A stretch of 64,000 nucleotides of DNA from the NCBI RefSeq assembly GCF_052857255.1, contig NC_135502.1, forward strand, positions 190,103,257 through 190,167,256, read 5' to 3'. Positions within the stretch are counted from its first letter, which is position 1. Every line of letters starts with the position of its first letter. The position numbers and the translations under genes were made by a program. Below, in pieces: positions 12,978 to 27,345 of this stretch. This DNA comes from Amblyomma americanum (taxonomy: Eukaryota; Arthropoda; Arachnida; Ixodida; Ixodidae). The notes under the pieces were generated by a model, which saw only the letters and a program-made list of their open reading frames with translations, had not been told where the DNA came from and made no database searches.

Positions 12978-15900
12978 GTGTGACGTCAATGCTGCATAAG
13001 CTGCCTATGTTACGCTGGTGGCTGTGAACAGTGGTGAATCGGTTCCACACGTGCTGATGCCGTGTGGCTCGATGTTTCTTGTAGCGTCGTATCTCTCGGT
13101 ATTGAAGTATTTAATCATTTTCAGGTCTCTGACGTAAATGCAGGTGTTCAGTCGAGCAATCCAGCCTGGTAGAACGAAGCCAAGAACCTGAACCAAAAAG
13201 ACGAAATGATTCCTCAACATCACCTCGCACAGTGCCACCATGCCCAGTGCCAAAGAACGAAACGTGACTCGATTTAAAACAGTGTGACCTCTATGTTGCA
13301 GCAGCTGCCGATGTTATGCTGTGGCCATGAACCGTGGTGGATCGGTTCCACAGGTGCTGATGCCATGTTGCTCGATGTTTCTTGTAGCGTCGTAACGCTC
13401 GATAATACCATAATTCAGCGTTTTCAGGTCGCTGTGTAAATGCAGGTGTTCACTCATGCAGTGTAGCCTCGTAGAACGAAGCCAAGAACCTGAACCAAAA
13501 AGACGAAATAGTTCTTCAATATTACTTCGCTCAGGGTGCCACCATGCCCAGTTCTTAAGAACGAAACGTAACTCGATTTAATGCAGTGTGACGTCAATGT
13601 TGCTTCAGCTGCCTATGTTACGCTGGTGGCCGAGAACAATGGTGGATCGGTTCCACCGGTGCTGATGCCGTGTTGCTCGATGTTCCTTGTAGCGTCGTAT
13701 CTCTCGGTATTACAGTATGTAAGCATTTTCTGGTCGCTGTCCTAAATGCAGGTGTTCAGTAGAGCAATCCAGCCTGGTTGAACGAAGCCAAGAAGCTCAT
13801 CCAAAAAGAGGAAACGGTTCCTCAACATCACATCGATCAGGGTGCCACCATGCCCAGTGCCAAAAAACGAATCGTGACTCGATTTAAAACAGTGTGACGT
13901 CAATGTTGCTGCAGCTGCCGATGTTATGCCGTGGCCATGAACAGTGGTGGATCGGTTCCACAGGTGCTGATGCCGTGTTGCTCGATGTTTCTTGTAGCGT
14001 CGTAACTCTCGGTAATACAATAATTAAGCGTTTTCAGGTCGCTGTCGTAAATGCAGGTGTTCAGTCGAGCAATCCAGCCTGGTAGAACGAAGCCAAGAAG
14101 CTCATCTAAAAAGAAGAAATGGTTCCTCAACATCACATCGATCAGGGTGCCACCATGCCCAGTGCCAAAGAATGAATCGTGACTCGATTTAAAACAGTGT
14201 GACGTCAATTTTGCAGCAGCTGCTGATGTTATGCTGTGGCCATGAACAGTGGTGGATCGGTTCCACAGGTTCTTATGCCGTGTTGCTCGATGTTTCTTGT
14301 AGCGTCGTAACTCTCGGTAATACCATAATTCAGCGTTTTCAGGTCCCTGTCGTAAATGCAGGTGTTCAGTCGAGCAATGCAGCCTGGTAGAACGAAGCCA
14401 AGAACCTCAACCAAAAGACAAAATGGTTCCTCAACATCACCTCGATCAGGGTGCAACAATGCCCAGTGCCAAAGAACAAAACGTGACGGGATTTAAAACA
14501 GTGTGACGTCAATGTTGCAGCAGCTGCCGATTTACGCTGGGGTCATGAACAGTGGTGGATCGGCTCCACAGGTGCTGATGCCGTGTTGCTCGATGTTTCT
14601 TGTAGCGTCGTCACTCTGGGTATTACATTAATTCAGCGTTTTCAGGTCGCTGTGTAAATGCAGGTGTTCACTCATGCAGTGTAGCCTGGTAGAATGAAGC
14701 CAAGAACCTGAACCAAAAAGGCGAAATGGTTCTTCAATATTACTTCGCTCAGGGTGCCACCATGCCCAGTTCTTAAGAACGAAACGTAGCTCGATATAAA
14801 GCAGTGTGACGTCAATGTTGCTTCAGCTGCATATGTTACGCTGGTGGCCGAGAACAGTGGTGGATCGGTTCCACCGGTGCTGATGCCGTGTTGCTCGATG
14901 TTCCTTGTAGCGTCGTATCTCTCGGTATTACAGTATGTAAGCATTTTCAGGTCGCTGTCGTAAATGCAGGTGTTCAGTCGAGCAATCCAGCCTGGTAGAA
15001 CGAAGCCAAGAAGCTCAACCAAAAAGTGGAAATGGTTCCTCAACATCACATCGATCAGGGTGCCACCATGCCCAATGCCAAAGAACGAATCGTGACTCGA
15101 TTTAAAACAGTGTGACGTCAATGTTGCAGCAGCTGCCGATGTTATGCTGTGGCCATGAACCGTGGTGGATCGGTTCCACAGGTGCTGATGCCATGTAGCT
15201 CGATGTTTCTTGTAGCGTCGTAACGCTCGATAATACCATAATTCAGCGTTTTCAGGTCACTGTCGTAAATGCAGGTGTTCACTCGAGCAATGCAGCCTGG
15301 TAGAACGAAGCCAAGAACCTGAACCAAAAAGACGAAATGGTTCCTCAACGTCACCTCGCTCAGGGTGCCACCATGCCCAGTACCTAGTAATGAAGCGTGA
15401 GTCGATTTATAGCAGTGTGGCGTCAATGTTGTAGCAGCAGCCGATGTTACGCTGAGGGCCGTAAACTGTGGTGAATCGGTTTCACAGGTGCTGATGCCGC
15501 GTTGCTCGATGTTACTTGTAGTGTCGTAACTCTCGGTATTACAGTAATTCAGCGTTTTAAGGTCGCTGCCTTAAATGCAGGTGTTCACTCGAGCAATGCA
15601 GCCTGGTAGAACGAAGCCAAGAACCTGAACCAAAAAGACGAAATAGTTCTTCAATATTACTTCGCTCAGGGTGCCACCATGCCCAGTTCTTAAGAACGAA
15701 ACGTAACTCGATTTAATGCAGTGTGACGTCAATGTTGCTTCAGCTGCCTATGTTACGCTGGTGGCCGAGAACAATGGTGAATCGGTTCCACCGGTGCTGA
15801 TGCCGTGTTGCTCGATGTTTCTTGTAGCGTCGTATCTCTCGGTATTACAGTATGTAAGCATTTTCTGGTCGCTGTCCTAAATGCAGGTGTTCAGTAGAGC

Positions 15901-17699
15901 AATCCAGCCTGGTAGAACGAAGCCAAGAAGCTCATCCAAAAAGAGGAAACGGTTCCTCAACATCACATCGATCAGGGTGCCACCATGCCCAGTGCCAAAA
16001 AACGAATCGTGACTCGATTTAAAACAGTGTGACGTCAATGTTGCAGCAGCTGCCGATGTTATGCTGTGGCCATGAACAGTGGTGGATCGGTTCCACAGGT
16101 GCTGATGCCGTGTTGCTCGATGTTTCTTGTAGCGTCCTAAGTCTCGGTAATACAATAATTGAGCGTTTTCAGGTCGCTGTCATAAACGCAGGTGTTCAGT
16201 CGAGCAATGCAGCTTGGTAGAACGAAGCCAAGAACCTCAACCAAAAAGACAAAATAGTTCCTCAACATCACCTCGATCAGGGTGCAACAATGCCCAGTGG
16301 CAAAGAACGAAACGTGACGCGATTTAAAACAGTGTGACGTCAATGTTGCAGCAGCTGCAGATGTTACGCTTGGGCCATGAACAGTGGTGGATCGGTTCCA
16401 CAGGTGCTGATGCCGTGTTGCTCGATGTTACTTGTAGTGTCGTAACTCTCAGTAGTACAGTAATTCAGCGTTTTCAGGTCGCTGCCTTAAATGCAGGTGT
16501 TCACTCGAGCAATGCAGCCTGGTAGAACGAAGCCAAGAACCTGAACCAAAAAGACGAAATTGTTCTTCAATATTACTTCGCTCAGGGTGCCACCATGCCC
16601 AGTTCTTAAGAACGAAACGTAACTCGATTTAATGCAGTGTGACGTCAATGTTGCTTCAGCTGCCTATGTTACGCTGGTGGCCGAGAACAATGGTGGATCG
16701 GTTCCACCGGTGCTGATGCCGTGTTGCTCGATGTTCCTTGTAGCGTCGTATCTCTCGGTATTACAGTATGTAAGCATTTTCAGGTCGCTGTCGTAAATGC
16801 AGGTGTTCAGTCGAGCAATCCAGCCTGGTAGAACGAAGCCAAGAAGCTCATCCAAAAAGACGAAATGGTTCCTCAACATCACATCGATCAGGGTGCCAGC
16901 ACGCCCAGTGCCAAAAAACGAATCGTGACTCGTTTTAAAACAGTGTGACGTCAATGTTGCAGCAGCTGCCGATGTTATGCTGTGGCCATGAATTGTGGTG
17001 GATCGGTTCCACAGGTGCTGATGCCGTGTTGCTCGATGTTTCTTGTAGCGTCGTAAGTCTCGGTAATACAATAATTGAGCGTTTTCAGGTCGCTGTCATA
17101 AACGCAGGTGTTCAGTCGAGCAATGCAGCCTGGTAGAACGAAGCCAAGAACCTCAACCAAAAAGACAAAATAGTTCCTCAACATCACCTCGATCAGGGTG
17201 CAACAATGCCCAGTGCCAAAGAACGAAACGTGACGCGATTTAAAACAGTGTGACGTCAATGTTGCAGCAGCTGCAGATGTTACGCTTGGGCCATGAACAG
17301 TGGTGGATCGGTTCCACAGGTGCTGATGCCGTGTTGCTCGATATTTCTTGTAGCGTCGTCCCTCTCGGTATTACAGTAACTCAGTGTTTTTAGGTCGCTG
17401 TGTAAATGCAGGTGTTCACTCATGCAGTGTAGCCTGGTAGAATGAAGCCAAGAACCTGAACAAAAAAGACGAAACGGTTCTTCAATATTACTTCGCTCAG
17501 GGTGCCACCATGCCCAGTTCCTTAGAATGAAGCGTGAGTCGATTTATAGCAGTGTGGCGTCAATGTTGCTTCAGCTGCCTGTGTTACGCTGGCGGCCGTG
17601 AACAGTGGTGGATCGATTCCACCGGTGCTGATGCCGTGTTGCTCGATGTTCCTTGTAGCGCCGTAACTCTCGGTATTACAGTAATTAAGCGCTTTCAGA

Positions 17700-20600
17700 T
17701 CGCTGTCGTAAATGCAGGCGTTCAGTCGAGCAATGCAGCCTGGTGGAACGAAGCCAAGAACCTCAACCGAAAAGACAAAATGGTTACTTAACATCACCTC
17801 GATCAGGGTTAAACCATGCCCAGTGCCAAAGAACGAAACGTGACTCGATTTAAAACAGTGTGACGTCAATGTTGCAGCAGCTGCCGATGTTACGCTGGGG
17901 CCATGAACAGTGGTTGATCCGTACCACAGGTGCTGATGCCGCGTTGCTCGACGTTCCTTGTAGCGTCGTCCCTCTCGGTATTACATTAGTTCAGCGTTTT
18001 CAGGTCGCTGTGTAAATGCAGGTGTTCACTCATGCAGTGTACCCTGGTAGAATGAAGCCAAGAACCTTAACCAAAAAGACGAAATAGTTCTTCAATATTA
18101 CTTCGCTCAGGGTGCCATCATGCCCAGTTCCTAAGAATGAAGCGTGAGTCGATTTATAGCAGTGTGGCGTCAATGTTGTAGCAGCGGCCGATGTTACGCT
18201 GAGGGCCGTGAACTGCGGTGAATCGGTTTCACAGGTGCTGATGCCGTGTTGCTCGATGTTACTTGTAGCGTCGTCACTCTAGGTATTACAGTAATTCAGC
18301 GTTTTCAGGTCGCTGTTTAAATGCAGGTGTTCACTCATGCAGTGTAGCCTGGTAGAATGAAGCCAAGAACCTGAACCAAAAATACGAAATGGTTCTTCAA
18401 TATTACTTCGCTCAGGGTGCCACCATGCCCAGTTCTTAAAAATGAAGCGCGAGTCGATTTATAGCAATGTGGCGTCAATGTTGTAGCAGCGGCCGATGTT
18501 ACGCTGGTGGCCAGAAGAGTGGTGGATCGGTTCCACCGGTGCTGATGCCGTGTTGTTCGATGTTCCTTGTAGCGTCGTATCTCTCGGTATTACAGTATGT
18601 AAGCATTTTCAGGTCGCTGTCGTAAATGCAGGTGTTCAGTCGAGCAATCCGGCCTGGTAGAACGAAGCCAAGAAGCTCATCCAAAAAGGGGAAATGGTTC
18701 CTCAACATCACATCGATCAGGGTGCCACCATGCCCAATGCCAAAGAACGAATGGTGACTCGATTTAAAACAGTGTGACGTCAATGTTGCAGCAGCTGCCG
18801 ATGTTATGCTGTGGCCATGAACTGTGGTGGATCGGTTCCACAGGTGCTGATGCCGTGTTGCTCGATGTTTCTTGTAGCGTCGTAACGCTCGGTAATACAA
18901 TAATTCAGCGTTTTCAGGTCGCTGTCGTAAATGCAGGTGTTCACTCGAGCAATGCAGCCTGGTAGAACGAAGCCAAGAACCTGAACCAAAAAGACGAAAT
19001 GGTTCCTCAACGTCACCTCGCTCAGGGTGCCACCATGCCCAGTACCTAGTAATGAAGCGTGAGTCGATTTATAGCAGTGTGGCGTCAATGTTGTAGCAGC
19101 AGCCGATGTTACGCTGAGGGCCGTGAACTGTGGTGAATCGGTTTCACAGGTGCTGCTGCCGCGTTGCTCGATGTTACTTGTAGTGTCGTAACTCTCAGTA
19201 TTACAGTAATTCAGCGTTTTCAGGTCGCTGCCTTAAATGCAGGTGTTCACTCGAGCAATGCAGCCTGGTAGAACGAAGCCAAGAACCTGAACCAAAAAGA
19301 CGAAATTGTTCTTCAATATTACTTCGCTCAGGGTGCCACCATGCCCAGTTCTTAAGAACGAAACGTAACTCGATTTATTGCAGTGTGACGTCAATGTTGC
19401 TTCAGCTGCCTATGTTACGCTGGTGGCCGAGAACAATGGTGGATCGGTTCCACCGGTGCTGATGCCGTGTTGCTCGATGTTCCTTGTAGCGTCGTATCTC
19501 TCGGTATTACAGTATGTAAGCATTTTCAGGTCGCTGTCCTAAATGCAGGTGTTCAGTCGAGCAATCCAGCCTCGCAGAACGAAGCCAAGAAGCTCATCCA
19601 AAAAGACGAAATGGTTCCTCAACATCACATCGATCAGGGTGCCAGCACGCCCAGTGCCAAAAAACGAATCGTGACTCGTTTTAAAACAGTGTGACGTCAA
19701 TGTTGCAGCAGCTGCCGATGTTATGCTGTGGCCATGAATAGTGGTGGATCGGTTCCACAGGTGCTGATGCCGTGTTGCTCGATGTTTCTTGTAGCGTCGT
19801 AAGTCTCGGTAATACAATAATTGAGCGTTTTCAGGTTGCTGTCATAAACGCAGGTGTTCAGTCGAGCAATGCAGCCTGGTAGAACGAAGCCAAGAACCTC
19901 AACCAAAAAGACAAAATAGTTCCTCAACATCACCTCGATCAGGGTGCAACAATGCCCAGTGCCAAAGAACGAAACGTGACGCGATTTAAAACAGTGTGAC
20001 GTCAATATTGCAGCAGCTGCAGATGTTACGCTTGGGCCATGAACAGTGGTGGATCGGTTCCACAGGTGCTGATGCCGTGTTGCTCGATGTTTCTTGTAGC
20101 GTCGTCACTCTCGGTATTACAGTAATTCAGTGTTTTCAGGTCGCTGTGTAAATGCAGGTGTTCACTCATGCAGTGTAGCCTGGTAGAATGAAGCCAAGAG
20201 CCTGAACCAGAAAGACGAAATGGTTCTTCAATATTACTTCGCTCAGTGTGCCACCATGCCCAGTTCTTAAGAACGAAACGTAACTCGATTTAAAGCAGTG
20301 TGACGTCAATGTTGTATCAGCTGCCTATGTTACGCTGGTGGCCGAGAACAGTGGTGAATCGGTTCCACCGGTGCTGATGCCGTGTTGCTCGATGTTCCTT
20401 GTAGCGTCGTATCTCTCGGTATTACAGTATGTAAGCATTTTCAGGTCGCTGTCGTAAATGCAGGTGTTCAGTCGAGCAATCCAGCCTGGTAGAACGAAGC
20501 CAAGAAGCTCGGCCAAAACGAGGAAATGGTTCCTTAACATTACATCGATCAGGGTGCCACCATGCCCAGTGCCAAAGAACGAATGGTGACTCGATTTAAA

Positions 20601-20970
20601 ACAGTATGACGTCAATTTTGCAGCAGCTGCCGATGTTATGCTGTGGCCATGAACATTGGTGGATCGGTTCCACAGGTGCTTATGCCGTGTTGCTCGATGT
20701 TTCTTATGGCGTCGTAACTCTCGGTAATACCATAATTCAGCGTTTTCAGGTCGCTGTCGTATATGCAGGTGTTCAGTCGAGCAACGCAGCCTGGTAGAAC
20801 GAAGCCAAGAACCTGAACCAAAAAGACGAAATGGTTCCTCAACGTCACCTCGCTCAGGGTGCCACCATGCCCAGTACCTAGTAATGAAGCGTGAGTCGAT
20901 TTATAGCAGTGTGGCGTCAATGTTGTAGCAGCAGCCGATGTTACGCTGAGGGCCGTGAACTGTGGTGAAT
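17700..20970. repeat. About 3.3-kb block repeated at about 23,803-27,073
   Basis: The two stretches match at an offset of 6,103. Shared private variants include gatcagggttaaaccatgcc (17.8 and 23.9 kb), gttaaaaatgaagcgcgagtc type changes (18.4 and 24.5 kb) and gctcggccaaaacgagg (20.5 and 26.6 kb). After about 27.09 kb the second copy switches to sequence resembling 23.43-23.8 kb at an offset of 3,661, marking another recombination joint. Confidence 0.7.
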
Positions 20971-23335
20971 CGGTTTCACAGGTGCTGATGCCGCGTTGCT
21001 CGATGTTACTTGTAGTGTCGTAACTCTCAGTATTACAGTAATTCAGCGTTTTCAGGTCGCTGCCTTAAATGCAGGTGTTCACTCGAGCAATGCAGCCTGG
21101 TAGAACGAAGCCAAGAACCTGAACCAAAAAGACGAAATTGTTCTTCAATATTACTTCGCTCAGGGTGCCACCATGCCCAGTTCTTAAGAACGAAACGTAA
21201 CTCGATTTAATGCAGTGTGACGTCAATGTTGCTTCAGCTGCCTATGTTACGCTGGTGGCCGAGAACAATGGTGGATCGGTTCCACCGGTGCTGATGCCGT
21301 GTTGCTCGATGTTCCTTGTAGCGTCGTATCTCTCGGTATTACAGTATGTAAGCATTTTCAGGTCGCTGTCCTAAATGCAGGTGTTCAGTCGAGCAATCCA
21401 GCCTGGTAGAACGAAGCCAAGAAGCTCATCCAAAAAGACGAAATGGTTCCTCAACATCACATCGATCAGGGTGCCAGCACGCCCAGTGCCAAAAAACGAA
21501 TCGTGACTCGTTTTAAAACAGTGTGACGTCAATGTTGCAGCAGCTGCCGATGTTATGCTGTGGCCATGAATAGTGGTGGATCGGTTCCACAGGTGCTGAT
21601 GCCGTGTTGCTCGATGTTTCTTGTAGCGTCGTAAGTCTCGGTAATACAATAATTGAGCGTTTTCAGGTTGCTGTCATAAACGCAGGTGTTCAGTCGAGCA
21701 ATGCAGCCTGGTAGAACGAAGCCAAGAACCTCAACCAAAAAGACAAAATAGTTCCTCAACATCACCTCGATCAGGGTGCAACAATGCCCAGTGCCAAAGA
21801 ACGAAACGTGACGCGATTTAAAACAGTGTGACGTCAATGTTGCAGCAGCTGCAGATGTTACGCTTGGGCCATGAACAGTGGTGGATCGGTTCCACAGGTG
21901 CTGATGCCGTGTTGCTCGATGTTTCTTGTAGCGTCGTCACTCTCGGTATTACAGTAATTCAGTGTTTTCAGTCGCTGTGTAAATGCAGGTGTTCACTCAT
22001 GCAGTGTAGCCTGGTAGAATGAAGCCAAGAGCCTGAACCAGAAAGACGAAATGGTTCTTCAATATTACTTCGCTCAGTGTGCCACCATGCCCAGTTCTTA
22101 AGAACGAAACGTAACTCGATTTAAAGCAGTGTGACGTCAATGTTGCATCAGCTGCCTATGTTACGCTGGTGGCCGAGAACAGTGGTGGATCGGTTCCACC
22201 GGTGCTGATGCCGTGTTGCTCGATGTTCCTTGTAGCGTCGTATCTCTCGGTATTACAGTATGTAAGCATTTTCAGGTCGCTGTCGTAAATGCAGGTGTTC
22301 AGTCGAGCAATCCAGCCTGGTAGAACGAAGCCAAGAAGCTCGGCCAAAACGAGGAAATGGTTCCTTAACATTACATCGATCAGGGTGCCACCATGCCCAG
22401 TGCCAAAGAACGAATCGTGACTCGATTTAAAACAGTATGACGTCAATTTTGCAGCAGCTGCCGATGTTATGCTGTGGCCATGAACATTGGTGGATCGGTT
22501 CCACAGGTGCTTATGCCGTGTTGCTCGATGTTTCTTATGGCGTCGTAACTCTCGGTAATACCATAATTCAGCGTTTTCAGGTCGCTGTCGTATATGCAGG
22601 TGTTCAGTCGAGCAACGCAGCCTGGTAGAACGAAGCCAAGAACCTGAACCAAAAAGACGAAATGGTTCCTCAACGTCACCTCGCTCAGGTTGCCACCATG
22701 CCCAGTACCTAGTAATGAAGCGTGAGTCGATTTATAGCAGTGTGGCGTCAATGTTGTAGCAGCAGCCGATGTTACGCTGAGGGCCGTGAACTGTGGTGAA
22801 TCGGTTTCACAGGTGCTGATGCCGCGTTGCTCGATGTTACTTGTAGTGTCGTAACTCTCAGTATTACAGTAATTCAGCGTTTTCAGGTCGCTGCCTTAAA
22901 TGCAGGTGTTCACTCGAGCAATGCAGCCTGGTAGAACGAAGCCAAGAACCTGAACCAAAAAGACGAAATTGTTCTTCAATATTACTTCGCTCAGGGTGCC
23001 ACCATGCCCAGTTCTTAAGAACGAAACGTAACTCGATTTATTGCAGTGTGACGTCAATGTTGCTTCAGCTGCCTATGTTACGCTGGTGGCCGAGAACAAT
23101 GGTGGATCGGTTACACCGGTGCTGATGCCGTGTTGCTCGATGTTCCTTGTAGCGTCGTATCTCTCGGTATTACAGTATGTAAGCATTTTCAGGTCGCTGT
23201 CGTAAATGCAGGTGTTCAGTCGAGCAATCCAGCCTGGTAGAACGAAGCCAAGAAGCTCATCCAAAAAGACGAAATGGTTCCTCAACATCACATCGATCAG
23301 GGTGCCAGCACGCCCAGTGCCAAAAAACGAATCGT
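18955..23335. repeat. About 2.4 tandem copies of a 1,831-bp six-monomer unit
   Basis: Units run approximately 18,955-20,790, 20,791-22,621 and a partial third to about 23,335. Shared private variants are cttatggcgtcgtaac with gtatatgcagg (20.7 and 22.5 kb), gccagcacgcccagtgcc (19.6, 21.5 and 23.3 kb) and gctcggccaaaacgagg (20.5 and 22.3 kb). The second unit lacks one base at about 21,968 (ttttcagtcgctg against ttttcaggtcgctg). Inter-copy identity looks close to 99 percent by eye. Confidence 0.75.
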
Positions 23336-26300
23336 GACGCGATTTAAAACAGTGTGACGTCAATGTTGCAGCAGCTGCAGATGTTATGCTTGGGCCATGA
23401 ACAGTGGTGGATCGGTTCCACAGGTGCTGATGCCGTGTTGCTCGATATTTCTTGTAGCGTCGTCCCTCTCGGTATTACAGTAACTCAGTGTTTTTAGGTC
23501 GCTGTGTAAATGCAGCTGTTCACTCATTCAGTGTAGCCTGGTAGAATGAAGCCAAGAACCTGAACCAAAAAGACGAAATGGTTCTTCAATATTACTTCGC
23601 TCAGGGTGCTACCATGCCCAGTTCTTAGGAACGAAACGCAACTCGATTTAAAGCAGTGTGACGTCAATTTTCCTTCAGCTGCCTATGTTACGCTGGTGGC
23701 CGAGAACAGTGGTGGATCGGTTCCACCGGTGCTGATGCCGCGTTGCTCGATGTTCCTTGTAGCGTCGTATCTCTCGGTATTACAGTATGTAAGCATTTTC
23801 AGGTCGCTGCCGTAAATGCAGGCGTTCAGTCGAGCAATGCAGCCTGGTGGAACGAAGCCAAGAACCTCAACCGAAAAGACAAAATGGTTACTTAACATCA
23901 CCTCGATCAGGGTTAAACCATGCCCAGTGCCAAAGAACGAAACGTGACTCGATTTAAAACAGTGTGACGTCAATGTTGCAGCAGCTGCCGATGTTACGCT
24001 GGGGCCATGAACAGTGGTTGATCCGTACCACAGTGCTGATGCCGCGTTGCTCGATGTTCCTTGTAGCGTCGTCCCTCTCGGTATTACATTAGTTCAGCGT
24101 TTTCAGGTCGCTGTGTAAATGCAGGTGTTCACTCATGCAGTGTACCCTGGTAGAATGAAGCCAAGAACCTTAACCAAAAAGACGAAATAGTTCTTCAATA
24201 TTACTTCGCTCAGGGTGCCATCATGCCCAGTTCCTAAGAATGAAGCGTGAGTCGATTTATAGCAGTGTGGCGTCAATGTTGTAGCAGCGGCCGATGTTAC
24301 GCTGAGGGCCGTGAACTGCGGTGAATCGGTTTCACAGGTGCTGATGCCGTGTTGCTCGATGTTACTTGTAGCGTCGTCACTCTAGGTATTACAGTAATTC
24401 AGCGTTTTCAGGTCGCTGTTTAAATGCAGGTTTTCAATCATGCAGTGTAGCCTGGTAGAATGAAGCCAAGAACCTGAACCAAAAATACGAAATGGTTCTT
24501 CAATATTACTTCGTTCAGGGTGCCACCATGCCCAGTTCTTAAAAATGAAGCGCGAGTCGATTTATAGCAATGTGGCGTCAATGTTGTAGCAGCGGCCGAT
24601 GTTACGCTGGTGGCCAGAAGAGTGGTGGATCGGTTCCACCGGTGCTGATGCCGTGTTGCTCGATGTTCCTTGTAGCGTCGTATCTCTCGGTATTACAGTA
24701 TGTAAGCATTTTCAGGTCGCTGTCGTAAATGCAGGTGTTCAGTCGAGCAATCCGGCCTGGTAGAACGAAGCCAAGAAGCTCATCCTAAAAGAGGAAATGG
24801 TTCCTCAACATCACATCGATCAGGGTGCCACCATGCCCAATGCCAAAGAACGAATGGTGACTCGATTTAAAACAGTGTGACGTCAATGTTGCAGCAGCTG
24901 CCGATGTTATGCTGTGGCCATGAACCGTGGTGGATCGGTTCCACAGGTGCTGATGCCGTGTTGCTCGATGTTTCTTGTAGCATCGTAACGCTCGGTAATA
25001 CAATAATTCAGCGTTTTCAGGTCGCTGTCGTAAATGCAGGTGTTCACTCGAGCAATGCAGCCTGGTAGAACGAAGCCAAGAACCTGAACCAAAAAGACGA
25101 AATGGTTCCTCAACGTCACCTCGCTCAGGGTGCCACCATGCCCAGTACCTAGTAATGAAGCGTGAGTCGATTTATAGCAGTGTGGCGTCAATGTTGTAGC
25201 AGCAGCCGATGTTACGCTGAGGGCCGTGAACTGTGGTGAATCGGTTTCACAGGTGCTGATGCCGCGTTGCTCGATGTTACTTGTAGTGTCGTAACTCTCG
25301 GTATTACAGTAATTCAGCGTTTTCAGGTCGCTGCCTTAAATGCAGGTGTTCACTCGAGCAATGCAGCCTGGTAGAACGAAGCCAAGGACCTGAACCAAAA
25401 AGACGAAATTGTTCCTCAGCATCACCTCGATCAGAGTGCCACCATGCCCTGTGCCAAAGAACGAAACGTAACTCGATTTAATGCAGTGTGACGTCAATGT
25501 TGCTTCAGCTGCCTATGTTACGCTGGTGGCCGAGAACAATGGTGGATCGGTTCCACCGGTGCTGATGCCGTGTTGCTCGATGTTCCTTGTAGCGTCGTAT
25601 CTCTCGGTATTACAGTATGTAAGCATTTTCAGGTCGCTGTCGTAAATGCAGGTGTTCAGTCGAGCAATCCAGCCTGGTAGAACGAAGCCAAGAAGCTCAT
25701 CCAAAAAGACGAAATGGTTCCTCAACATCACATCGATCAGGGTGCCAGCAAGCCCAGTGCCAAAAAACGAATCGTGACTCGTTTTAAAACAGTGTGACGT
25801 CAATGTTGCAGCAGCTGCCGATGTTATGCTGTGGCCATGAATAGTGGTGGATCGGTTCCACAGGTGCTGATGCCGTGTTGCTCGATGTTTCTTGTAGCGT
25901 CGTAAGTCTCGGTAATACAATAATTGAGCGTTTTCAGGTCGCTGTCATAAACGCAGGTGTTCAGTCGAGCAATGCAGCCTGGTAGAACGAAGCCAAGAAC
26001 CTCAACCAAAAAGACAAAATAGTTCCTCAACATCACCTCGATCAGGGTGCAACAATGCCCAGTGCCAAAGAACGAAACGTGACGCGATTTAAAACAGTGT
26101 GACGTCAATGTTGCAGCAGCTGCAGATGTTAGGCTTGGGCCATGAACAGTGGTGGATCGGTTCCACAGGTGCTGATGCCGTGTTGCTCGATGTTTCTTGT
26201 AGCGTCGTCACTCTCGGTATTACAGTAATTCAGTGTTTTCAGGTCGCTGTGTAAATGCAGGTGTTCACTCATGCAGTGTAGCCTGGTAGAATGAAGCCAA

Positions 26301-27345
26301 GAGCCTGAACCAGAAAGACGAAATGGTTCTTCAATATTACTTCGCTCAGTGTGCCACCATGCCCAGTTCTTAAGAACGAAACGTAACTCGATTTAAAGCA
26401 GTGTGACGTCAATGTTGCATCAGCTGCCTATGTTACGCTGGTGGCCGAGAACAGTGGTGGATCGGTTCCACCGGTGCTGATGCCGTGTTGCTCGATGTTC
26501 CTTGTAGCGTCGTATCTCTCGGTATTACAGTATGTAAGCATTTTCAGGTCGCTGTCGTAAATGCAGGTGTTCAGTCGAGCAATCCAGCCTGGTAGAACGA
26601 AGCCAAGAAGCTCGGCCAAAACGAGGAAATGGTTCCTTAACATTACATCGATCAGGGTGCCACCATGCCCAGTGCCAAAGAACGAATCGTGACTCGATTT
26701 AAAACAGTATGACGTCAATTTTGCAGCAGCTGCCGATGTTATGCTGTGGCCATGAACATTGGTGGATCGGTTCCACAGGTGCTTATGCCGTGTTGCTCGA
26801 TGTTTCTTATGGCGTCGTAACTCTCGGTAATACCATAATTCAGCGTTTTCAGGTCGCTGTCGTATATGCAGGTGTTCAGTCGAGCAACGCAGCCTGGTAG
26901 AACGAAGCCAAGAACCTGAACCAAAAAGACGAAATGGTTCCTCAACGTCACCTCGCTCAGGGTGCCACCATGCCCAGTACCTAGTAATGAAGCGTGAGTC
27001 GATTTATAGCAGTGTGGCGTCAATGTTGTAGCAGCAGCCGATGTTACGCTGAGCGCCGTGAACTGTGGTGAATCGGTTTCACAGGTGCTGATGCCGTGTT
27101 GCTCGATATTTCTTGTAGCGTCGTCCCTCTCGGTATTACAGTAACTCAGTGTTTTTAGGTCGCTGTGTAAATGCAGCTGTTCACTCATTCAGTGTAGCCT
27201 GGTAGAATGAAGCCAAGAACCTGAACCAAAAAGACGAAATGGTTCTTCAATATTACTTCGCTCAGGGTGCTACCATGCCCAGTTCTTAGGAACGAAACGT
27301 AACTCGATTTAAAGCAGTGTGACGTCAATTTTCCTTCAGCTGCCA

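Larger units (their letters stand above)
1..27345. repeat. Left domain: mosaic of four monomer families, mean 305 bp
   Basis: Four monomer types (see the example entries below) alternate in variable order. Blocks of two to about twenty monomers recur with few differences, so this half has been homogenised recently. On the minus strand most units are closed to translation: the 305-bp type reads into a TAA just after residues FMATA, and others stop after NTCI or GYTA. Open stretches therefore rarely exceed about 190 codons; the longest, near 11,929-12,495, starts at TTG and crosses frames. I see no gene here beyond these repeat-derived frames. Confidence 0.9.

Noticed and set aside
38..27345. 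Left-domain minus-strand frames of 94-188 codons as separate genes
   Set aside because: Their computed starts are mostly TTG within the CRE region, and their ends fall at the same monomer position in every copy. They are single-monomer segments of a periodic frame, not independent genes.
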